Of a stretch of 64,000 bases of DNA, positions 24,683-31,662 are shown piece by piece. A program made the position numbers and the translations under genes. The notes under the pieces are model-generated. The model did no database searches and was not told where the DNA came from. It was given only the letters and a program-made list of their open reading frames with translations. Source of the DNA: Sandaracinaceae bacterium (lineage in GTDB: Bacteria > Myxococcota_A > Polyangia > Polyangiales > Sandaracinaceae); the NCBI GenBank assembly GCA_019637095.1, contig JAHBWG010000021.1, forward strand, positions 41,769-105,768. Direction: 5' to 3'. How positions within the stretch are numbered: position 1 is the first letter of the stretch; every line of letters starts with the position of its first letter.

Positions 24683-26028
24683 GCCCGCCGCCGATCCTCT
24701 CGCTCGCCGGCTTCGGCGTCGCGTTCGGGCAACAGATCGTGCTCGCGGCGGTGGACCTCGACGTCCACGCGCCGGGCATCGTCTCGCTCGTCGGCGGCGC
24801 GGGCACCGGCAAGTCGACGCTCTTGCGCACGCTGGCCGGCCTGAACGACGCGCAGCCGGCGCTCGCGACGTGGGGCGTCGCCGCGTACGAGGGCGCGCCG
24901 CTCGGCGCGCGCCGACCCGCGTTCGTCCAGCAGCGCGCGCGCCTGCTCGCCGCGTCGATCCGCGAGAACCTGGTCTCGGCGTTGCCCGATCGCGCGGCGC
25001 TGTCACAGCCCGAGCAGACGGAGCGCATCGAGGCCGCGCTCGAGGGCCTCGGCGTGGCGCTCGGCCGGGACCGGCTCGCCGAGCCGGTGGTCGGGCTGCC
25101 GGCGGTCGCGCAGCGGGCGCTCGCGATCACGCGCGCCTCTCTCACGGGCGCCGCGCTCTGCCTGATCGACGAGCCCACCGCGCAGCTCGACGAGGCGCAG
25201 TCCGGCGAGCTCGCGGAGGTGATCGCGCGGCTCGCCGAGCAACGCGGGGTCCTGCTCGTGACGCACGATCAGCGGCTGGCGCGGCGCCTCGGCGGTCGCG
25301 TCGCGCTCCTCGCGGGCGGGCGCGTGCTCGAGACGCGCCGCGCCGACTCCTTCTTCGATCGCCCGAGCACCGAGCCGGCCAAGCAGTACGTCCGCACGGG
25401 ACGTTGCTCCCTGCCGAGCCCGAGCGCGCGTGCCGAGCACCTGCGTCCGTCCGCTCCTCCTCCGCCGCCCCTCCCGCCCGAGGCGCGCGTCGCGGCCTCG
25501 CGCAACGTCGGCCCGAGCGGCTTCCACTGGCTCGTGCCCGGATCGCTCGGCGGCCTCCCGAGGCCGGGGATCGTCCGCGAGCTCGCCGAGGACCTCGCGG
25601 GCCTCTGGCGCCTCGCCGTCACGCGCCTCGTGACGCTCGAGGAGCGCCGCACGCTGCCGGGCTACGAGCTACGGGCCATCGGGATCGAGGGCGAGCACTT
25701 CCCGGTCGACGACATGTGCGCGCCGCCGCTCGAGGCGTCGATCGAGCTCGCGCGGCGCGTCGAGGCGTGGACGCGTGCGGGCGAGGTCGTCGCGATGCAC
25801 TGCCGCGCCGGCCACGGGCGCACCGGCACGCAGCTCGCGGCGCAGCTCGTCTTCCGCGGTGCGAGCGCCCTCGAGGCCCTCGAGACCGTGCGCGCGATCA
25901 ACCCACGGTGGGTCCAGACCGACGCGCAAGTCGTCTTCCTCGCCCGGCTCGAGGAGCGGCTCCGTGGCGAGCCCGACCCACCCATCCCCGACGAGAACGA
26001 ACGAGCGAGAGCACAGAAAGGAACGTGA
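24679..26028 (+). CDS. ABC-type ATPase fused to a Cys-based (dual-specificity-like) phosphatase
   Basis: A 449-residue fusion. Residues 1-235 form an ABC nucleotide-binding domain with Walker A GGAGTGKST (39-47), Q-loop FVQQ, Walker B CLIDEP (near 161-166) and H-loop VTHD. The LSGGQ signature is changed to VVGLPAVAQR. After a Pro-rich linker (about 258-272), residues 280-430 are a tyrosine/dual-specificity phosphatase: PVDDMCAPP as acid loop and HCRAGHGRTGT with Cys375 and Arg381 as the CX5R catalytic loop. No permease gene is nearby and no membrane helix is present, so transport is unlikely; ATP-driven conformational control of a phosphatase is more plausible. I know of no described protein with this pairing. 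The ATG start lies in an ATGA overlap. Confidence 0.85.
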   Translation: MSPPPILSLAGFGVAFGQQIVLAAVDLDVHAPGIVSLVGGAGTGKSTLLRTLAGLNDAQPALATWGVAAYEGAPLGARRPAFVQQRARLLAASIRENLVSALPDRAALSQPEQTERIEAALEGLGVALGRDRLAEPVVGLPAVAQRALAITRASLTGAALCLIDEPTAQLDEAQSGELAEVIARLAEQRGVLLVTHDQRLARRLGGRVALLAGGRVLETRRADSFFDRPSTEPAKQYVRTGRCSLPSPSARAEHLRPSAPPPPPLPPEARVAASRNVGPSGFHWLVPGSLGGLPRPGIVRELAEDLAGLWRLAVTRLVTLEERRTLPGYELRAIGIEGEHFPVDDMCAPPLEASIELARRVEAWTRAGEVVAMHCRAGHGRTGTQLAAQLVFRGASALEALETVRAINPRWVQTDAQVVFLARLEERLRGEPDPPIPDENERARAQKGT

Positions 26029-26033
26029 GAACG

Positions 26034-26438
26034 ATGTCCATCGATACGGCGCTGGCGAAGGCGCAGGGGTCGATCCCCGAGTGTTTGGCGGCGGGCTACG
26101 TCGACATGAGCACCGGCATGCTGCTCGGGGTCCGCACCGTGGACTCCCACCCGCAGGAGGTCCTCGATCTGGTCGCGGCGGCGACGGCGGATCTCTTCCA
26201 GGGGCAGAACGTCACCGCGATCGAGAAGCTCTTCCGGCGCTCCCGCGGGCACGACGAGGACGGCCGGCACTACTTCAACGAGATCCTCGTGTTCAGCGAG
26301 AACCTCCTGCACGTCTTCTTGCGGTCCAAGCGGCACCGCGATCAGGCGGCGGTGTTCGTGTGCCGCGGCAGCGTGAACGTCGGGATGGCCCTCACGAAGA
26401 GCCGCCTCGCGATGGGTGAGATCGACGCCGCGGTCTAG
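26034..26438 (+). CDS. Roadblock/LC7-like protein A
   Basis: A 134-residue protein with roadblock-type order: an N-terminal helix, then AAGYVDMSTGMLLGVRTVD, a helix (VLDLVAAATADLFQGQNV), then EILVFSENLLHVFLRSK and QAAVFVCRGSVNVGMAL. Roadblock proteins such as MglB form dimers that bind and regulate small GTPases. A paralog of identical length follows 23 bp downstream, and an MglA-like GTPase ends the operon, so GTPase control is the likely role. It starts at the ATG 5 bp after the phosphatase gene, with AAAGGAACGTGAGA upstream as ribosome binding region. Confidence 0.8.
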   Translation: MSIDTALAKAQGSIPECLAAGYVDMSTGMLLGVRTVDSHPQEVLDLVAAATADLFQGQNVTAIEKLFRRSRGHDEDGRHYFNEILVFSENLLHVFLRSKRHRDQAAVFVCRGSVNVGMALTKSRLAMGEIDAAV

Positions 26439-26461
26439 CGGCAGAAGGAGACGGAAGAGAC

Positions 26462-26866
26462 ATGGCGAGCACGCAGCAGGTCTGTCAGCAGTTGGTCGCG
26501 GACGTCAGCGACTGCCTCGCGGTCGGGGTCGTCGACCTCAACACGGGGATGCTCATGGGGGTCCACCACACGGTCCCCTACTTCACCCAGTCCTACCTCG
26601 ACGCGGTCGCCGCGGCGGCGGTCGACATGTTCCGCGGCAAGAACGTCCGCCGCGTCGAGGAGCTCCTCAGCAAGCAGCGCGGCGAGGAGGTGAAGGACTC
26701 CTTCGAGGAGATCTTCATCTCGTCCGTCAAGGTGTTCCACTTCATGGTGCTCCTGCGCGAGAAGTCGGCGGTCGTCGTCATGGTCACCAAGAAGACGACC
26801 AACCAGGGGATGGGGTGGGCCTCGCTCCGCTCCTCCCTCGGCGACATCAAGGCGACCCTGCCCTGA
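26462..26866 (+). CDS. Roadblock/LC7-like protein B
   Basis: A 134-residue paralog of the preceding gene: LAVGVVDLNTGMLMGVHHTV aligns with LAAGYVDMSTGMLLGVRTVD of protein A, and both share DLFQGKNV-type and final GMALTKS / GMGWASL blocks. The C-terminal strand pair, FHFMVLLREKSAVVVMVTKK, is more hydrophobic here. A heterodimer with protein A, like other paired roadblock proteins, is a reasonable inference. A GGAGACGGAAGAGAC sequence sits just before the ATG and is a good ribosome binding site. The next gene begins 5 bp after its stop. Confidence 0.8.
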   Translation: MASTQQVCQQLVADVSDCLAVGVVDLNTGMLMGVHHTVPYFTQSYLDAVAAAAVDMFRGKNVRRVEELLSKQRGEEVKDSFEEIFISSVKVFHFMVLLREKSAVVVMVTKKTTNQGMGWASLRSSLGDIKATLP

Positions 26867-26871
26867 GCCCG

Positions 26872-28410
26872 GTGGACTGGTTTCCCCGGCCGGCGCGCGA
26901 GCAGGATCTCGTGGCGGTGGAGGGCGCGAGCCCGCCGCCCCGTGCGGTCCTGTTCGCGCTGCTCACCGCGCCGGACGCGCAGGAGTGGCGCGACAAGGTC
27001 GGCGTCGCGGGCCCGCGCGAGGGCTCGGGCAAGGCGAGCGCGCGGCTCCTCGCCTCGGGGGGGTGGGTCTTCAAGACCGACGCGAGCTGGAGCGTCACGG
27101 CGCCGGACGGACTGCTCGTGCGCGCGGAGCTCGCGGCGGCGAGCGCGCGCCGGCTCGGCCTCTGGCACCCGGACAAGGTGTGGCTCGTCCTCGCCGCGGA
27201 GGGCGCCTTCCACCTCGTCACCGCGTGCCCACGGCTCGCGGTGCTGCGCGCGCTGCCGTCGTTCGAGGCGCGCGTCGCCGCGTGGGCGCGCATGCTCGTG
27301 CTCGCGCTCCGCGCGGCGCGCGATCACGGCGTCGGCCTCGACGTCCACCCGTCGAACTTCGGCGAGGCGCACGGGGCGCTCCACTACCTCGACGACGAGC
27401 TCTACGCGCCGACCACGCTCGCCGACCTCGGCCGCGCCATCGCCGATCGGATCCCCGAGGAGGACGCGCCCCCTGCGGCGTGGCGCATCGCGGGCGAGGC
27501 GCTCGCGAGGGCGCTCGAGCCGCACGTGCGGACGGTCTCGGAGTGGACCGCCCTCACGAACGGCCTGGTCGACCGGCCCCTGGTGGAGGCGCTGTCCGCG
27601 CACCGCGAGGCGGTCCGCGGGGCCTTCGCGCGCCGGACGCGCGCCGCGAGGCTCGCGCCGCGCGGCGAGCGCACGTGCGTGCTCGCGGACGTGCACGCGA
27701 ACTTGCCTGCGCTCGAGGCGGTGCTCGCGGCGGCTCGGGCGCTCGGCGCCGAGCGCTGGCTCCTGCTCGGCGACGTCGTCGGCTACGGCCCGCACCCCGT
27801 CGAGTGCATCGAGGTCCTCGCCGGGCTCGAGGGGCTCGAGGGGGTGCGCGGCAACCACGACCACGGCGCCGCCTCGATGCGCCCCGAGGAGGGGATGAGC
27901 CGGATGGCGCGCTTCGCGGCCGATTGGACCGCGGGGCGGCTCGGCGAAGCGGAGCGCGCCTGGTTGGCTGCGCTGCCGCGCGAGCTGCGCGGCGAGGGCT
28001 GGCTCGCCGTGCACGGCGCGCCGCGCGATCCCGAGCGGTTCTACGCCTACGTCTACGAGCTCACCTTCCGAGAGAACCTCGACGTCCTCTGCGAAGCGAG
28101 GATCGCTGCGTGCTTCTACGGGCACACGCACGTCCCGTTCGTCCACCGCCGCAACCCCGACGGAACGAGCGACAAGCTCGGGCCGGTGCCCGTCGTGCTC
28201 GGGGAGCCCGGCGAGTGCCTCCTCGTCAACCCCGGGTCGGTCGGCCAGCCGCGCGACGGAGATCCGCGCGCGAGCTTCGCGATGTGGGAGCGCGAGCGCG
28301 GCGCGATCAGCTTCCACCGCGCCGCCTACCCGATCGACGCGACCGTCCGCGACATGGGCCGCGCGGGCTTCCCGCCGGACCTCGCCTACCGGCTCGAGAC
28401 GGGCCGCTGA
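26872..28410 (+). CDS. Kinase-fold domain fused to calcineurin-type metallophosphoesterase
   Basis: A 512-residue fusion. Residues 1-240 look like a small-molecule or protein kinase fold of the aminoglycoside phosphotransferase type: GWVFKTDASW as a possible lysine strand, D157-V-H159-P-S-N162 as the catalytic loop and YLDDE (D174/D175) as the metal aspartate. Residues 265-512 are a metallophosphoesterase with the full metal set: D273-x-H275 (ADVHAN), GDVVGYG, N328-H329-D330 (GNHD), VHGAPRD and G-H418-T-H420. Joining a kinase-like and a phosphatase module suggests a bifunctional switch on one target, but the kinase half is much less certain than the phosphatase half. The GTG start, 5 bp after the roadblock gene, was taken from spacing. 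Confidence 0.75.
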   Translation: MDWFPRPAREQDLVAVEGASPPPRAVLFALLTAPDAQEWRDKVGVAGPREGSGKASARLLASGGWVFKTDASWSVTAPDGLLVRAELAAASARRLGLWHPDKVWLVLAAEGAFHLVTACPRLAVLRALPSFEARVAAWARMLVLALRAARDHGVGLDVHPSNFGEAHGALHYLDDELYAPTTLADLGRAIADRIPEEDAPPAAWRIAGEALARALEPHVRTVSEWTALTNGLVDRPLVEALSAHREAVRGAFARRTRAARLAPRGERTCVLADVHANLPALEAVLAAARALGAERWLLLGDVVGYGPHPVECIEVLAGLEGLEGVRGNHDHGAASMRPEEGMSRMARFAADWTAGRLGEAERAWLAALPRELRGEGWLAVHGAPRDPERFYAYVYELTFRENLDVLCEARIAACFYGHTHVPFVHRRNPDGTSDKLGPVPVVLGEPGECLLVNPGSVGQPRDGDPRASFAMWERERGAISFHRAAYPIDATVRDMGRAGFPPDLAYRLETGR

Positions 28411-28419
28411 GACGCACGC

Positions 28420-29691
28420 ATGCCGCACATCGAGAAGCGCACCGGGAACGTGGTCATCCGCATCGTCTACGACGGCGCGCCGGAGGCCGGCAAGACCACC
28501 AACCTGCGCGAGCTCGTCCGCGCGATGCCGATGCAGCGCCGCTCGGAGCTCGTCGCGCCGGGCACCGTCAGCCGCCGCACCGAGTTCTTCGACTGGGCGA
28601 CGTTCACCGGCGGCTACGTCGACGGTCGCCGGCTGCGCTGCCAGCTCGTCTCGGTCCCCGGGCAGCCGAGCCTCCTGCGGCGCCGGCGCTACCTGCTCGA
28701 CACCGCCGACGCGGTCGTCTTCGTCGCCGACTCGCGGCCCGTGGCGATCGCGCAGACGCGCGACGCGTTCGCGCGCATGCGCGAGCTCGTGCGGCGGCGT
28801 GGGGGCGAGGTCCCCGCCGGGGTGCTCCTCCAGGCGAACAAGCAGGATCTCGAGGGGAGCCTGTCCGTCGCCGCGCTCGCGGAGGCGCTCGGGGCCGCCG
28901 ACGTGCCGGCCCTCGGCGCCGAGGCGCTCCGCGGCGTCGGCGTGATGCAGACCTTCATCACCGCGGCGCGCCTGGGCACGGAGCGGGTGAAGGAGCTCGT
29001 CGGTCGGACGAGCTGGGACGCGCTCGGGGGGCAATCCGCGACCGCCGAGGAGCTCTACGCGGAGCTCGAGGCGCTCGAGGCGGAGCTCGAGGCGCCCGCG
29101 CCGTCTCCGTCCGAGGCCCCGCCGGATCCCGCCGCGCTGCCGCCGCTGCCCGGCGGTGATCACGTCGCGGAGGCCCACGTCTGGCCGCTCGTCGAGGGGC
29201 GCGCGATCTGGAGCGAGCTGCTCGGCGGGCGCGCCCGTCACGTCGCGCGCGCCGCCCCGTGGGCGCCGCCGGGGGCGATCGAGGCGCGGGTCGAGGACCA
29301 GGGCGTCGTGCGCTGGCTCCTGCACACGACCGACGCGTGGTCGTTCCCCGACGCGGCGAGCGCCAAGCTCGCGCTGATCACGCTCGTGCGCCGGCTGCGC
29401 GAGCTCGAGCCCTACCTGCCGCCGGGGCGCGCGCTCTCGCTCCATCACGACGGGCAGAGCTACCGCATCTGGATGGTCACCGAGGCGATCCGCTCGCTCG
29501 CCGAGTGCGAACAGGACGGCGCGCTCGCCGCCGCGCAGGCGCTCGCCGCCGCGCGGCCGCGCGCGCGCGTGCACGCCGCGCCGCTCGACGCGATCGGCGT
29601 GCGCGACGGCCGCGCGTACGTCCTATGCGTCCCGGACGAGGCGGCCCCGCACGAGCTCGGGGCCTTCACGGCGAGGGCGCCGGCAGGGTGA
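28420..29691 (+). CDS. MglA-like small GTPase with long C-terminal extension
   Basis: A 423-residue protein. Residues 1-200 are an MglA-family GTPase: G1 GAPEAGKTT (19-27), switch region TEFFDWATFTGGYV, G3 VPGQ (79-82) and G4 NKQD (140-143), with LLDTADAVVFVADSRP between them. MglA is the polarity and motility switch of Myxococcus; it is about 195 residues long. Here a Pro-rich linker (228-245) leads to a further 180 residues with beta-rich pattern (HVWPLVEGRAIWSELLGG, YRIWMVTEAIRSL, GRAYVLCVPDEA) of unknown fold, possibly an effector domain. The ATG is 9 bp after the phosphoesterase gene. Its tail overlaps the convergent PAS kinase gene by 26 bp. Confidence 0.88.
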   Translation: MPHIEKRTGNVVIRIVYDGAPEAGKTTNLRELVRAMPMQRRSELVAPGTVSRRTEFFDWATFTGGYVDGRRLRCQLVSVPGQPSLLRRRRYLLDTADAVVFVADSRPVAIAQTRDAFARMRELVRRRGGEVPAGVLLQANKQDLEGSLSVAALAEALGAADVPALGAEALRGVGVMQTFITAARLGTERVKELVGRTSWDALGGQSATAEELYAELEALEAELEAPAPSPSEAPPDPAALPPLPGGDHVAEAHVWPLVEGRAIWSELLGGRARHVARAAPWAPPGAIEARVEDQGVVRWLLHTTDAWSFPDAASAKLALITLVRRLRELEPYLPPGRALSLHHDGQSYRIWMVTEAIRSLAECEQDGALAAAQALAAARPRARVHAAPLDAIGVRDGRAYVLCVPDEAAPHELGAFTARAPAG

Positions 29692-30607
29692 CCCGTCGGG
29701 CGAGCGCGCCCGTGTCGGTCGGGTGGCGGGTGAGCGCGCCCCCGAGGCGGCTCACGATCTGCGCGAGGTCGTCGCTCGACGCGAGGCTCCGCGCCGCGCC
29801 GAGCGGGACGGCCGCGACCGCGAGCTCGATCGGGCTCGCGAGCCTGCATCGGACCTCGCAGCGCGCGAGCGCGCCCTCCTCGGCGAGCGCGCCGAGCAGC
29901 TCCGTGATCACCACGCCGAGCTTCGCCGACGAGAGGCGCGGGAGCCGCCCCGCCTCGATCGCGACGTCCACCGCGTCGGGCCCGAGCCCGAGCTCGACGG
30001 AGGCCGTCTCGAGCACGAGCTCGCGCACGAACGCCACAGGGGCGCCGTCGTGCGCGCCGAGCCCGCGCTGGACTCGGATCACGCCGCGCACGCGCCGCGC
30101 GAGCCGCTCGATCGACGCGTCCTCCGCGGGCGTCGGGGGCCGGCGCAGCCGGGTGATCGAGAAGAGCGCCTGCACGCCGTTGGCCGCGCGGTGCTGGAGC
30201 TCGCGCAAGAGGAAGTCCCGCTCTTCGATCGCGGCCGCGAGCTCGCGCTCGAGGGCGTACTGCTCGGTGAAGTCGCGGGCGAGGATCACGACCCCGTCGC
30301 GCCACGGGTAGACGCCGAAGGAGAACCGCCGCCCCGGGACGAGCGCGATCGAGGTGTAGCTCACGTTCGCGGGGACGCGGGCGCGCAGCGCCTCGTCGCA
30401 CGCGGCGTGGACCGGCGTGTCGCGCGCCGCCGGGATGATCTCGAAGATGCTCCGGCCGACGACGGCGGCCTCCGGCGCGCCCGTCAGCGCCGCCATGGCG
30501 GGGTTCCAGAACACGACGCGGTAGCGCGCGTCGAGGCCGAAGCAGGGGTCGCCGATCACGTGCGCGAGCTGGTCGTGGGCGGACGGGCTCGCGGGTGCAG
30601 GGCGCAT
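29666..30607 (-). CDS. PAS plus HWE/HisKA_2-type histidine kinase, ATPase domain degenerate
   Basis: A 313-residue protein. Residues 15-115 are a PAS domain (VVFWNPAMAALTGAPEAAVV, DFTEQYALERELAAA). A HisKA_2-type dimerisation helix follows, with H139 in LLRELQHRAANGVQ, the usual phospho-acceptor of this class. The C-terminal region has the right length for the HATPase domain, but the N-box reads TELLGALAEEGA, without the asparagine, and no Asp-Gly ATP-lid motif follows. It may therefore not bind ATP and could act as a phosphatase, a scaffold or a phospho-acceptor for another kinase. It is convergent with, and overlaps, the GTPase gene. Confidence 0.75.
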   Translation of the reverse strand: MRPAPASPSAHDQLAHVIGDPCFGLDARYRVVFWNPAMAALTGAPEAAVVGRSIFEIIPAARDTPVHAACDEALRARVPANVSYTSIALVPGRRFSFGVYPWRDGVVILARDFTEQYALERELAAAIEERDFLLRELQHRAANGVQALFSITRLRRPPTPAEDASIERLARRVRGVIRVQRGLGAHDGAPVAFVRELVLETASVELGLGPDAVDVAIEAGRLPRLSSAKLGVVITELLGALAEEGALARCEVRCRLASPIELAVAAVPLGAARSLASSDDLAQIVSRLGGALTRHPTDTGALARRVTLPAPSP

Positions 30608-30676
30608 GAGCCGAGCATGCCTGGTGGTCTCGCCACGTGTCTATGTGAATTGCGTTCATACAGCACCGGTAGGCGA

Positions 30677-30688
30677 CGTTACGTAACG
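30677..30688. promoter_or_regulatory. 12-bp palindrome in an AT-richer pocket
   Basis: CGTTACGTAACG is a perfect palindrome beside the stop codon of the HupE/UreJ-like gene and about 70 bp upstream of the PAS kinase start. The surrounding bases (CATACAGCA, TATGTGAATTGCG) are unusually AT-rich for this window. An operator role is possible; the sequence matches no site I recognise. Confidence 0.3.
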
Positions 30689-31662
30689 AGATCCGCGGCG
30701 CGCAGGCCGACCCAGACCGCCGCCGCCGCGCCGAGGCTCCACGCGAGCAGGCGGCGTCGTCCCGCGTGCCGACGCGCGAGCCACAGCGCGCCGAGCGCGA
30801 GGCCGACGAACGCGAGCTGCGCGAGCTCGAGCCCGACGTGGAACGCGACGAGCGCGAGCGGCGCCTCCCGGGGCGGCAGGCCGAGCTCCGCCAGCGCGCC
30901 GGCGAAGCCGAGCCCGTGCACGAGGCCGAACGCGGCCGCGACGAGCCACGGCGCGCGGAAGGTGAGGGTGGGCCGCTCGCGGACGAGCTCGGCCGCCAAG
31001 AACGCGATGGAGAGCGCGATGCACACCTCGACGGGCGCGCTCGGGAGCGTGAGGCCGCCGAGCACGGCGAGCGAGAGGGTGATCGCGTGCCCGAGCGTGA
31101 AGCCGGTCACCGTCAGCGCGAGCGCGCGCGCGGGGCGCGGCCTCGCGACGCGCGGATCGAGCACGACGAGCGTGAGCGCGAGCAGGAACAGGAGGTGGTC
31201 GAGCCCGAGCGCGAGGTGCTCGGCGCCGAGCGCGACGAAGCGGCCGGAGACGGCGGATGGCGCGGCGCGCGGCGCGATCGTGAGCGCGGGCTCAACGGGA
31301 TCGAGGAAGGCGACCGGGTCCTCGGATCCGTCGCGGCGGATCACGCGCACCGCGACGCGCAGGTCCGCCGCGCCGAGCCCGTCGAGCTCGACGCGCGCGC
31401 CATCGAGGCACGGGGCGCGGCCGCTCAGGACGAGCAGGCCTCCCGCGAGCTCGCGCCGGGGCGGCGCGTCGAGCGCGCAGGCGCCGGTGACGCGCAGCCC
31501 GATCGGCGGCGGCTCGCCCTCGGCGCCGCCGGCGCGCAGCACGAAGCGCGCGCCGCCTTCGTCCTCGACGACGCTGAGGACGCCGAACAGCAGCGAGTGC
31601 GCGCGGGCCGGCGCCGGCGCGAGGCCGACCGCCAGCGCCAGCGCCAGCCCGGCGCGGCTCAT
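30679..31662 (-). CDS. HupE/UreJ-like membrane protein
   Basis: A 327-residue protein with a cleavable signal (MSRAGLALALAVGLAPAPARA), an extracytoplasmic beta-rich region of about 120 residues, and then six or so membrane helices. The HupE/UreJ_2 hallmarks are present: LGAEHLALGLDHLLFLLAL, TGFTLGHAITLSLAVLGG and LVHGLGFAGALAELG. Related proteins handle nickel or cobalt uptake for hydrogenase and urease, but this larger subgroup is unassigned and no urease or hydrogenase is nearby. The start overlaps the stop of the UbiB-family gene (ATGA), so the two are translated together. Confidence 0.85.
   Translation of the reverse strand: MSRAGLALALAVGLAPAPARAHSLLFGVLSVVEDEGGARFVLRAGGAEGEPPPIGLRVTGACALDAPPRRELAGGLLVLSGRAPCLDGARVELDGLGAADLRVAVRVIRRDGSEDPVAFLDPVEPALTIAPRAAPSAVSGRFVALGAEHLALGLDHLLFLLALTLVVLDPRVARPRPARALALTVTGFTLGHAITLSLAVLGGLTLPSAPVEVCIALSIAFLAAELVRERPTLTFRAPWLVAAAFGLVHGLGFAGALAELGLPPREAPLALVAFHVGLELAQLAFVGLALGALWLARRHAGRRRLLAWSLGAAAAVWVGLRAADLVT

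Noticed and set aside
26593..29574. A 993-codon open frame on the minus strand, opposite the GTPase operon
   Set aside because: Its translation is made mostly of Arg, Ala, Glu, Asp and His with no fold-like pattern, the usual antisense shadow in very GC-rich DNA. The plus strand has clear families in this range.
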